64,000 bases of DNA, from NCBI GenBank assembly GCA_911728455.2, contig OU452222.1, positions 8,206,108 to 8,270,107 of the forward strand. Direction: 5' to 3'. The notes under the pieces were generated by a model, which saw only the letters and a list, made by a program, of their open reading frames with translations, did not search any database and had not been told where the DNA came from. This DNA comes from Marthasterias glacialis (Eukaryota; Echinodermata; Asteroidea; Forcipulatida; Asteriidae). The position numbers and the translations under genes are program-made. This document shows positions 34,242-46,900 of the stretch, piece by piece. Positions within the stretch are counted from its first letter, which is position 1. Every line of letters begins with the position of its first letter.

Positions 34242-37200
34242 TCTCCTCGATCTCAATAGTAATGAAGCTTTAAAAATCAAACACAAAACTATTTCAGAAC
34301 TTTCATCATGTTGACAAAGATGTGTTATATATTTGTCCAAATCCATTGTATTGACGTTTATCTCTACCAGTTAATGTTTTGTCCAGCACCACATTAATTC
34401 AAAATAAATAAATAAAACAAAAATATACAATCATTTATGTATTTAATTAAAAACATATTAATAACAATGAAGAAATGGGGAAAAAAATTAAATAAAGGTA
34501 AATGGGTGTACATTTTAATACAAGATGTACATAAGTATTAAACATTTAGGATATGATTTCAACCTCATGTAACTTTAATAGTTTGTTTTATGGATTAAAT
34601 TTTAAATACTGATAGTTTGCAACCATCTGAATTACATGTACCTCCATTTTTGTTTAAAATGAGAAATGTAGAAGAAATGGTAAAATTTGCTGCAAAAGGA
34701 ATCATTACTCAAGACAAAAATAATACAATAATGTACAATTAAATGATTTTGAGCAATTTTCAACAATGGCAAAATGAAGTTTTTAATAATGCATCCACTC
34801 CAATCCTTGTTTTCAAGAGACATATCATTTATTCATGCAGCAAAAATGTAACCCTGTTTGGCGTTGATGGCCAAAGTCAAGATGTTGACGAGACAATGGC
34901 AACGTAACATGTTTTTTTTTTTAATTTTTTTTTATTAACAAATACATATTTTGATAAACTAATTGAATACATAACCTGTATATACGACAACATATTTTTG
35001 AAGCTAAGTACATTTACATTAACATTAAAATTGGTCCATAAAAACAACTCCAAACCGGAATTTTAAACTGTAGTCTTTGATACATTCTGGTCATTTGTTA
35101 GGAATTCTCCATCATAGCAAATCTATCCTTTCAGTTCCAGTGTTGTATTTTTTACAATATACTTCATGGAATCTGATAAGTTTCTCGAAAATAAGGACAC
35201 GAACAAAGGGACGGATTATTATTTACAAACATACATTTTAAGATAAATCAGAGTTCAGATACTTCTAGTCAGAAAGACCATTGTATGAAGTTTACAAGCT
35301 ATTCAATAAAATTATTGTTTCCTTTAAATTGCTTATGATTTTTTGGAAAGATCAATCATTTTTTATTTTTTTATTTTTTTATTTTTTTTTTTTTTTACAA
35401 TTTCCTGACAAAAATCACAGTTTATTAATTTCGTGTTGAGAAACTATAAGAGTTAAGATACACTTTCCAACCTACAAATTGTATTTTCAAAAATAGCTTA
35501 AATTGTGATATTGCTTCAGATAGAAGAATAATCATCAACTCTATCTTTTATCAAAAACTAAAACAATTCTGAAACACTTTTGTTTTCAGAATTACTTCAT
35601 TTATAGTTGGGATAAATCTAGACCATTTAAAAAAAATTCCTAAATATGATGTTTAAAAAAATATTTAACAGTTTTTATCCATACAGAGAGTAGTCTGTCT
35701 CAAAAGTATATTACAGATTACAAACTAGATGCTGGCAAATAATGACACAAAATTAATGTTTTGACATGATTACAAAATGCTTACATTGATAAAAACTTAA
35801 CTTGAAACAAAATGAGATCAGAGTTGGAACATATTTTACTGGAAAGAGTTATATTTTTATAAAGCAAAATGATGAAATACTCTTTTCAAAATATATCTTG
35901 AAAAAATTGATTACAATTGGGAAAATGCTTCAACTGAAGCAACGTCCCACAAATGTCTTTATTTTTAAACATCTTTGACAACATTTGGAAAGGTATTTTC
36001 AAGCTTACAATAGAGTTGGGAAAATTAACCAGATGCATAATTTATTCAATTTGTATGTTTTTACTAAAAAACCTTTCACCACAGACATATATTGCTTGTG
36101 TCATGTTGCATAATGTACAACAAAAATATATAAACTACTGATAAATTTGATAAATATTTATAATAATTAAGTCTCATATTTTGAGTATTAGATTACTAAG
36201 GGGGAGTGGTTCAGACTTGTCCCAACAAGTCAAAAGTTATAATTCCTTACAGATTTGTATTCAATATTTGAGTTACAAAGCATGCAAAAGCTTTTTATTT
36301 TTTACATCTTGTTGTATACGCTGTTGTTTGGGTTTCTAAACTAAAGACAGACAACAGCAATGATTTCTTGCGGGGTTAACTATGAACATTTCAGTTTTAT
36401 CATATTTTCTTGAACTCAAAGAGTTTTGGGCAAGAAAGCTTTCAATATTGTTCAAAATCCCACACCACATTGGTAAAGATCAACACAAATACCTTTTGAC
36501 TCTAATAAGATTGGTATGCCTTATCCCATGTGAAGTATAGGTGGTTTGTTTTTGGGGGGCAGAGTAACCACTTTTTACACCCAAAGTATTCTAAAGTGTC
36601 TTGGATTTTCACCCCAAGAAACTATTTCAGTTTTTGTAAAATTGGCAACATGCTACACAAAAAATATTTTTAGGCGGGAAAATACCTTCATCAGCTTCTC
36701 ATCACTTTTTAGAAGAAAATTTTCATCAAAATAAAACATTTTCATGCATAACTAATTCTGCTATTACCTCAGACCTTGACCCTGAACAGAAACACATTCC
36801 ACGAAAACAGGCTGGTAACCACAAACAGTTCATGGCGTAGGTACATGTCTTGAAAATTAATGTTTTCAAAGTATACAGCCTCTATTCTATTTCCATTACT
36901 AGTTTGGCAAAAACTGGCTGGAACTAGTTAGAAGCAATGTATATTTAGTTCTGGTTGGTATTCTGCCTTAGCTTCAAATCCATATTGTACTTTCATTGGT
37001 TAGCAACTTGTTGTACTAAGAACCCATCTGACAATGGACCCTGCAGTTTAACTCTTCTTGATGTGCAAGAGTAGGGTGAATGGAATTTTAGTCGCAACTA
37101 TTTACTGACTACACAAATAGGAAAGCTATCATGTTCAGATACAGGGTTTGATACTTCAGCGATTAAAAGGAAATTACATTCATTATGTACACTGGGCAAG

Positions 37201-37963
37201 CATGTTAATTTTAGATACACGAAGGTCTAGCAGTTGATATCACTGTACTTTGTCTATCATTGCTGCTTCCATTGTACCACAGCTGATCCTGTGTCCCCCG
37301 TCCCTCATGAACAGATCATGCAGAAATTTGCATTAGCATCTTGCAGCCTGGCACCATGTCTGACAGCGGAGTTGTGTGGTTGAACTCAACATTCTGAACG
37401 CCATGCGTAGATCACTTTTGATCCATCTCAATCATTCAGTTTGATAACAATAGTTACCTCCACTTTGTTCTCTGTAGTAGCAATAACTCACTTCCTTGCA
37501 CATTGCCTTGAAGTAAAGACCATGCAAGTCTCAAGAAGATTCATACAATTCCTTTATGCCTGACGGAACCAATATCAAGCATGTACTGTTGTCTAGCTTT
37601 TGAACCGCAGTTAATTTTGAGGATGCAGATCCCAGTTCCAGCCGTCAAACCAATGTTTGCATGACAGACAGGCTGATAGCTTGACATTTGAACCTGAATG
37701 TGGAGCCTAAGAATCTAATCCATACATGTACATATACACAAACAACAGAAGGTCTTCCTTACTTCTAAACAGGTAATCGTCATAACCTTTCTTTTATAGT
37801 TTTATAGGTGACCTCAAGAGGGAGCCCTTCCAGACAATGCATGAGGTCATTATTCCTTGTACAATAACAGCATTGGTAAAAGTACACTGGCTGCATCTCA
37901 CCTCTAGAGGGACCTGGTTGCCTAGCGAGGGATAAGAGTTCACCACAAGCATCTAGAGCTGGG

Positions 37964-40900
37964 TCAGAAGGATTCCTGACGATGTCCCTTGCGTTTCATG
38001 AAATGCATTTTGATTTGCTTCTTTTGATGTCTCTTGTTCTTGGTGTTCTCATCACAGTCGATGTGAAAGTGTTGCTGGATATTGCTCTGAATAAGTTCCT
38101 TCTGATCTGATTATGGAAAAAAAAATCATAATGAAAACAATGACATGGTGTACTTTTGGTGATGATCAGAAAAAACTAAGTTGAAAATCTCTATGAATTC
38201 ATGAGGTGCAATTGTGAGGTGGCTTGGGGCTATCAAGCCCTGTCACTCAGCGGCGTAACTAGGGTAAAATTTTACGGGGGAACAAGGGGATGCACCATTT
38301 TTTCTAGGGGGCACTCTAGGCCAATTAAAATTGTAGTTTCCGTTTGTATTTTTCCTAAACGAGCCCCTTTCAGCTCTCTTATGTTATGCCGTTTACTATG
38401 TTTTATAAAATAATCTGACATGGAAGTAAACAAAAATAATAATAATAAAACAAAAAAATACATTGTCTGCATGTAAGTAATAGCAAAAAAGTTTTTAAAA
38501 CATTGAAATTACCATCCCCCACCCCGTGCCCCCTCCCTCAGTTATACCACTGCTGTTACTGTCACTCATGAAGTTCCTATCAGAAGAAAAAAGAGTGTCA
38601 CTTAGTTTTGGTGAATTTGAGGTAGTTAGCTTTGAACAGGCATAATATTTGGCCCTTGGAAAAAAGTAGGTCAATTTGATCAAGTTCAAGGGCTGACCTA
38701 CATATACATGGTATAGGCTTTAATAGACATTTCAGACTATTTAATCAAAACAAATTTGATCGGAAATCAGATTTAAGTAGGAAGTATATCATGCTGGTTT
38801 GAATCAGTAGTCAGCACCTCCCCAACCTGAGTTAAGATTCCCGATGGTAGCCATCTTGTCAAAGAATTCTTGGCATATCTCCAGCGGTAACCCAAGTTCC
38901 ATCATGTTATGGAGGAAGGTTGCTAGCTGACCGAAGGTGATGTTTTCATTCAGAGTCTCCGTGTCTTCCCTCTCTTCTGACGACAGGTGCCTCCAGTTCA
39001 CCTGGTTCTCCGGGGAGCGCTGTTTCCTTTCATGGTGGACGGCGTCGAAGAAAGCAGCGTTCCAGAAGCGAAGAGATTTCCTGAGAAATAGAATACGAAG
39101 ATGAATACCTCTGATCGTTAAAGATGGGGTTCAGTTATTTCAAGAAAAAAGTGCTGGTAAAGTTTTTTTTCTCTCTCTTGCCAGTCATCGTTTATTAGTC
39201 ATCATTTATCAGCATTTAAATAATATTATACAAGTGCTGGTAAAGTTATAATGCGAACGTTGATTATAATACTGATCCTCCACTAAAGGGTTATCATTAT
39301 TGTTGCCAGCATGTGAAATAACTGCAAAGTTGAAGTTAGCAAAGAGTGCTTTTTCCTAAGTTTTGCATTTAGTACAAAACTTTATTTATGATCAACATAA
39401 CAACATCACACACAAAAACTGGCGATTAGTTTGATATATTAAAACACATAATAACTGCATCTGGGATAAAGAATACATCATTTTTGTTTTGCCCTACATT
39501 GATGTGCGATAAGCTCTGTAAACTCAGTGCTTTCACCAATCCTGTGGAAAAAATCCACAGGCATACTACTCGGGTATGGAGCTGCTTAAGCACAAAGAGT
39601 AGCCTAGCACAATAAAATTATGCTTACCAGAATAAGGTTACCAGCCAAAATAACATTCCACATGTATCATCTGTGACTGGTATCCTGCTCATTTTTGCTT
39701 AGCCGAAAATTGTTAAGCACTACATGTAGTTGTTACTTAAGCAGCTCTATGAAATTGGGCCCACGTCCCCTCCCGTCCAAATCTGGCACACACATGTAGT
39801 ACTCTGAGCCCATAATCCAGAACTGCATATATACCACAGGCTCAGGCTTAGGCTCTGGCTTATGTTCTGGCTTAGGTTCCGGCTTAGGCTCCGTCAGCTA
39901 TTTGAAAAACTTGCACTTTCAGTATGGGGCTTCAGATTGGCAATGGAAGCTAAGCCAGAACCAAAGTAATGGTTTCAAAAAGGGCCACAGAATTAGAATT
40001 CGGAGAATGCCGTGTCGTGACACCACTTCATAGATGCGCAAAGCCTTTTTACTACACAGTTTTTTATGCGCGTCTGGCAGAATGATATTACGAGACACGC
40101 AGGTAAGGCAAAATTTGACACAAATGACATGTGTGTATGGCAAAATTTGACAAACAGATACTATGTCATTTAGGTTGACCTATAAAAAATGTAGAAAATA
40201 CTTAATGCACGTCGCCTTTTTGCCTCACATACAAGTCACATGATATACGTTTTGCCAAACAGCAACATGTCTCGTGGTATCAATGTACTACATCCACAGC
40301 AAGACCCACAGTGCAGTCAAGCGCAGCATTCTCTGGTATACTCTGAAAAGCGCCCTCTCTGTATAGATAGATCAGATTCACTGAATCAGCACATCATCCA
40401 CATCACCTCTGTCAATCTCTTCTTATTCTTTCACATCACTACCTACCAGATTGGTTGATCGGTTAGATTGCTGTACAGAAAACTCTTCCTCATTGTTTCA
40501 TCACATCTTGGATACCCTGCATGGAAAAAAAGCTGCCGTCAAACTTTTCTGCAAACTCCACGACAGAAAAAAATATGTATACAAATCGCATTTTCATAAT
40601 ACATCTTGCAAGGTCATACACATCTCATTTTGGTATGAAGTTTACAGATTTACTCGTGAGCAGCACCCCCATATGACTTTGACCATTTTTTTATAGATTT
40701 TTAGAAGAAAAAACAAAGATATTAATGATTTCTATTTACCTTCATGTTCGTGATAGAATGTGAAACACATATTCATGAGACTTTTGACTGGAGTGAAGTC
40801 ATCTGCGTCATTGCACCTAAATGAAACAAACAACATAAATTACATGAAATGTACATGTATCACCAAAAGCATCATGTATATGAACATATCAAACCCTTAC

Positions 40901-43900
40901 GCCAACATCACATGCCGCTACCGTTTGCCACACTAGCCATTTTGGGAGTCAACTTGCATGGAAAAATTATGGTAAGCATGTAAATGCAAAGTTGGTACTC
41001 ATATACAGAACATTATTGTTCAGTTTCTATTACATACCTGTACATGTGTGTACATGTACAGGTATTAAGTCAAACTTCTCAGACTGTTCCAGCTCAACAC
41101 CTTTTTCATACCCTACCCTCAAGAACACAATTTTACACAGTTCCTACAATAAACCAAGTGTTGACGATACACAGCAGGGAGCGATTTTGTCCGGTAATTT
41201 TGCATCGTAAAGTATTCAGCCTGAACATGTTTTGTGCACACTGACTGCTGATATTGAGTAGCAACTGATACATTTTGTGTTGCATTTTGCTAATGCTATA
41301 CATGGGAAATTGTTCACTGTACAGGGTTGAGAGTCATTACTGATAAAAAAGTCTGAAATAAATTTTAGCAGGTACCTTGAAATTGAGCTTTTAGGAACAG
41401 TATCCTTAGTGCTACAGAAGTAAGTAAACTAGCATTTAATTTCTTTATATCTGAAGAAAATAACATCTATCTTTTTCCACCAGGCCGACATAAAAATAAA
41501 AAGTACACAATTTCTCATCCCTGAGTACATACAGACCATTTCTTGGCAAGCAAAGTTTGTGATATTTATTTATAAACTTGTCCTTTTTTTTCACTATTTC
41601 CGTTGGTTTTTTTTTTATATAAGGCCACTTCCCTGTTCTGTGTAAATAGGAATTTATCTCTTTTCCACTGGTTTTCTACAGTGTTGCTTTATTAAAACCT
41701 ACACTCTCGCTAAACTTTTAAGAAAATATGCAACGGCCAGCGTAAAATGCACAAAATTTGACTATTTACATGTCATGCCCTTTAGTCTTTCACCCAGTAG
41801 GCTCTTTTTGTGAGTTTGTGATGTCATAAGTTACATCATCATCATCATTAAGTATGTCTGTATTCATATATTTTACATGTACATGTGTATGTTAAATGGC
41901 CATTTGTTTGACCCCTGCACATGCCCCCTTCCCCCCAATCCTCCCACCCTACCTCCTTTCCGTTTGTATCTAATGCACAAGGACACTGGTTCATCTTGAA
42001 GTAAAGTTAAGCGTTTCTTGTGTTCAAAGGCCCATTAACTGTGACCCCTGTAGATACCCACCCCCCCTTCCCGATCACCTCCTTCCCCTTCCTGATCATA
42101 TCAGTATGAAGGTAATCACCGGCATTAGGTAATTAACTTCAGTCAGGATGGAGGGATAGAGGTAAATAAGTATAGCTGCCAACTACTACTAAAATTTTGT
42201 AAATTTATCGATGTTTTACAAAAATACAAATTACCTATTTAATGTTACACATTTTAAATGTTAGGCCCCGAAACTAACAAAAACAATGTATGTTACTTAA
42301 ATAACGATAATTTTTCATTCACACAATCAGTTGTATACAGAACTGATACCAATACAAACCAGAAAAGTAACTAGTAAACATTCTCAAACACCGAATTTGA
42401 AAGATTTTCAACATTGGTTATCGTAGTATTGATACCGTGCATTGGGTACCAGTCAATAACACGTGAGATGAGGGAACCAGTGCAAAGACGGTGTTTTTGA
42501 CAGGGATGAAGGTGGATGAAAATGACAAATCCACGAAACACCGGTGGAGAGTTTGGTGGGTACCAACCACACCATAACCTGTATCAATGGCAGCATTCTG
42601 TGCTTAAATATAGACGGGGCAAACACCTTGGTGTAGTCAAAATACAGTACATGTACTGTGTTAAGGCTTTACAAGGGCCAGGGGTGGATTTCACAAAGCG
42701 CTAGGACTAGTCTTGAGTTAGGATGAGTAACTAGTCCTAACTTATACGACTTGTCATAAGTTAGGACTAGTCCTAAGTTAGGACTAGTTTTGTGAAATCC
42801 ACCCCTGGATATACATGTATGTAAATGACTTCTCTTTTTTAAGTGTAAACAAATTCCATATTGTGTAAAATCCGGAAAATCCGGAGAAATCTCATCCCTG
42901 TTTTGATCAGAAACACCACAGCTTGAGTCCACTGCGCAAGACTGCTCAGCCAGGACATGCCAGTATTAGGATCAAACAATAAGGATTACGTGGTGGAGAT
43001 CTCCTAACAACAAGCTTGTGATGCAGAGACACCTTCTATTTGTAAAGCCGCATTAAGGAATAGACTTTATAAGGGACTTACTAACAAAAGTGGAGATCTT
43101 TTTGAGATTCAAGCAAGCTCTGTATACATACATGACACATGTATCAAAGCGTTTGTTTACCACAAACATCTTTCATGTTTTTCACCGAAACCTTCACCAG
43201 AAAGTTTGGTGATACATTTTCCTGAACACTACATTAGATGGTGAACACAATGCTTTTCATGTTTTCCCGGTTATCATTCCAATTTAGAATTCAAAGAAGG
43301 AAGTGATCAACATGACCTAGAATTGTAAATATCTTTACAGAAAATCTGAACAGACAAGATTGAGGTTTTGCCTGACATTAGAAATTCGGAGAAGACGTGA
43401 GTTTTTATGTTGAAATGTACCACAGCTCAAAATTTCCTGGTAACATTATACGCAAGCACAAACAAACCAGAATACATTATTGGTGCTGTTGATAAAAACA
43501 GGAAGCAAAATCTCTAAAATTGTTGGAACAAGCTCAGACTTCAGTTTAATGTTGATTTAGCATAGCTTTTGATTTGGAAAGGGTGTACACTTCCTAGTCC
43601 CTTTGCAGGATTGTTGAAATAAAAGTCGTTTCACAGAAATCGATCCAATAAACCACCAAACAAAGATATTGACGACATAGGGAGACTGCCATTATTAAAG
43701 ATGGATAGCTCAGTTGGTAGAGCCTGGTGCACTAATCTGGGTATCACAGGTTCAAATCCCGCTCCAGTCAATTTTTCTTTCTTCATCCCCCCAAAAAATT
43801 GATCCATACTTACGTTTAGCAAACATGTTCAAATAACACCATTAACTGAATGTCTATTCGTGACACTGGGTGAAAACTGAGCCAAAGTCACTCACATACA

Positions 43901-46900
43901 AACATGCTTGACATAGATATCAGAGTGGTGTTCTATCAGTTCATAACACGAAGCTGATTTCACAGGAAAATCAAAGGGCCATCGACTAAACCCTTAAATA
44001 TGCCACCCAATTCGAATGTCGAACCCTGCATTGTTAAACTTACTCAAATAGGCAGACAGCGAAAAACTGAACTAATCTGTAGAATGTTTGCTCTGTAACT
44101 TTCTTGGAGTTGACTCTTTGACTGTCAACAAGTCTCGCAAACCACTGACGTCCGACCGCCATCTGAAATAAAATTGTAAAAATCACAAAATAAATGAAAT
44201 TGTTGTCACTTCAGTTAACCCAGGCATGCAACTGCACTTTGTCAAAAAGAGACAAAAGTGCCAGACACAGCAAGAAAATGTACTGTATTTTTTGATTTTT
44301 TTGTCAATAGCACAGCTAAGAAACCCCAGAAACAGCAAATCGGCTGATCAGCTGAAAAGTTGCAAACCTAAATTCCTAGTAAAGAAACCTGTTTTTATAA
44401 ACCAAATACAAATAAATGTATAAATACATTTTAAATGTTAAAATAATGAATGATATAGTATACGATTGGTGATCATCATGGGAGGGGGGGGGGAAGTCAA
44501 TGCCAGAGCCAATCCTCCACATTATCCTCCAAGTATTTTGGTTTGAAATACTGTCCAAATCGAAAATAACATTTGACTTCCCAAAAATTTACTGTTGCTT
44601 TTTTAAATTTCAGCAAATTAGATAAGTACTTGGTATATCATGTACATCTACATTTACACACAAATCTTGTTGTTGTAGTTGAAGTGAACTTATGCTGCGA
44701 GCAGTAATGTAGTAAATATTTCATACAAGCAGTAAAGGCCCCAACATGCTAAGTGGAAACCTGTTTGGACATGTACATGTACTAACCTGGGTTAAACAAA
44801 TGTTATAAATAAATAAACTCGCACAAGATCTCTGACAAAATGTAAACCCTTTTTCACTGTTTTTCACTAAAATGTGATCATCTCATTTTGATGTAAATTT
44901 TCACAGGTTGATTGTATGGTGTTTATTAAAAACTTGAAGATGGGAATGAATTTACTCATCAAGAAACAAATGATCTATTAGTCTTTCAATTGAATTAATG
45001 AACTTCTACATGAAGAAGTAACATCACAGATCAGAGCCTTTCTCATAAACTAGAGTAGTCTTATTTAAACATACTTCAGAAATGACTACATAACTAGATC
45101 CCCATAGATCATTAAACCACAAAATGGAACACAAAAACAAAAACAGGAAAAGGGTAGTAACAAGTAAAGACAAACTGTGCAAGCCTGGAGTTTCAAGAAA
45201 ACCCCCACTAGACCACGCGTATTGTAGCTAATCTTTCCCCGAACCAGAATTATTTAGACCTAAAACATATACTTCTTCCTTTTTTATTTTTGCTAAAATT
45301 TTAGGAGACGGTTTGAAATTGAAAAGGATATATATTAACAGATCTTCAACAGTTTTGGGGAAAACATTAGACTACAACTGCAGGACTTGTTTGGTTACTG
45401 GCACCATGGTAAAATTACTGGGAGAGCCAGTGGGTTTTGAAGTCCTGCTGAAGGTCAGGCAAGAAAATGGAAAGTTGTTTACGCTGCTGAAGTCAAACGT
45501 CCTTTTTCTATGAAATTGACAGGTCTATAGAGCAATCAGGTTGTCTATTGTTTCTTTTAAATTAATCTTGGTCTGGGCTGACTTTAAGACCGATCAGAAA
45601 TGATTGACACATCAATGTATTTATTCAATGTTAACCACAATCAAGTGACCGTAACTAAAGCCAATGGCCTCGAAGATTTTAATTTACAGCCAGATGACCA
45701 TCACAGAGAGTTATTTACAAGTGGATCAAATTATAATGCAGACGTCAATAATAAAGCAATTCTTTGCAGATAAGGTCAATCTTTCTCACTGATGTGACAC
45801 CATGATGGGACATGAATTACACGAAGTTTATTCATTTTTTTTTTTAATTTTGCAGCTGTGACTAAGCAAACAAGAAATCCACTTGATTTGATTTAGAACT
45901 GTCAGACCAAAACTTACTGACCTTTTTGACAGTTTTATTGCAAATTCAATCACACTCACACAGTATAATGTCTATAAAGATGACAATATTATGACAATCA
46001 CAGATAAGTGTTTCACCCAAATCACAATGCCATTGGTGACGATATTAGGAATTGCCATTTGCAAATTATAATTCAAAAGTTGCTGGGTACTCTGACTTTC
46101 TTAGTCACAAGTGAAAGCCTAAATTTGAATTCCCCAGACGAAGGACAGTGTTGCTACTGTATGTCACATGGTCAGATGGGCAAAGTCTGGCACCATTGTG
46201 TCAAACACATTTTATTCAGAATTGTGAAAGGGAGTTCGCTGTCTCTTACGTAACTATGCAAAAGTTTGCCCAAAGACATGTGTCATACATGTAGCAACAC
46301 TATCTTTAGTCTGGGAAATTCAAATTTTAGCAAAAGTCAGTAACTCACAATAGAACAAGTCTGTAAGGTCCAAATGAGTTTCAAACACTTACTTGAAGTT
46401 GTACGATTTAATAGTGTATTCTTCCTGCCAAAAACTAAAATCTGGGTTTATTTGCTCGTCAAATACATAATAGATGAGAATAGAACTTTCGAATACCACC
46501 TAATTAGTGTAAGACATCACACCACATTGATATCAAGGCTCATGTTTAGGCTGTCTTCACTTTTAATGTCATTTCACTATTTCCGAGAACTGCCAGTTTT
46601 TGGCATGGGTGTTTTTTTGGCATGTAGATTAAAAAAAAGACTTCAGTTCCAGTGGACATTCTGAGCCACAAGACATGTGGTATTGTAGAGACCGCTTGCA
46701 ATTTGCGCCCTGCCCTCAATGATCTAGGCACATCATCCCAAATCAATTTCTGAATCCAGAGTAGAAACAAAAACATATCCTCGCTGTCTGACCTGATCCA
46801 GAAGTAATCTGACCCCATGGAATTGACCTGGCCTTGGGTCAAAGGTGACTCACCTGGCAGTACTCTCCAAACTTGGCATTGTCCTCTTGGCATATGCTGG

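Larger units (their letters stand above)
28157..37963. other. Convergent region between TMEM143 and KIAA0513
   Basis: The two genes end toward each other over 9.8 kb. The left third should include the TMEM143 3' UTR; AATAAA words occur at several places (for example near 29426 and 30367) but none can be chosen. Repeats fill 28.7-34.2 kb (hAT-like element, SINEs, CTCF-motif MITE). Bases 34370-37960 are very AT-rich and largely repeat-free, as expected of a long KIAA0513 3' UTR. No further gene is recognised; 30.6-32.3 kb shows nothing I can name. Confidence 0.5.

Noticed and set aside
43698-43772. Functional tRNA gene
   Set aside because: Acceptor arms do not pair and the anticodon stem has mismatches despite good internal promoter boxes.
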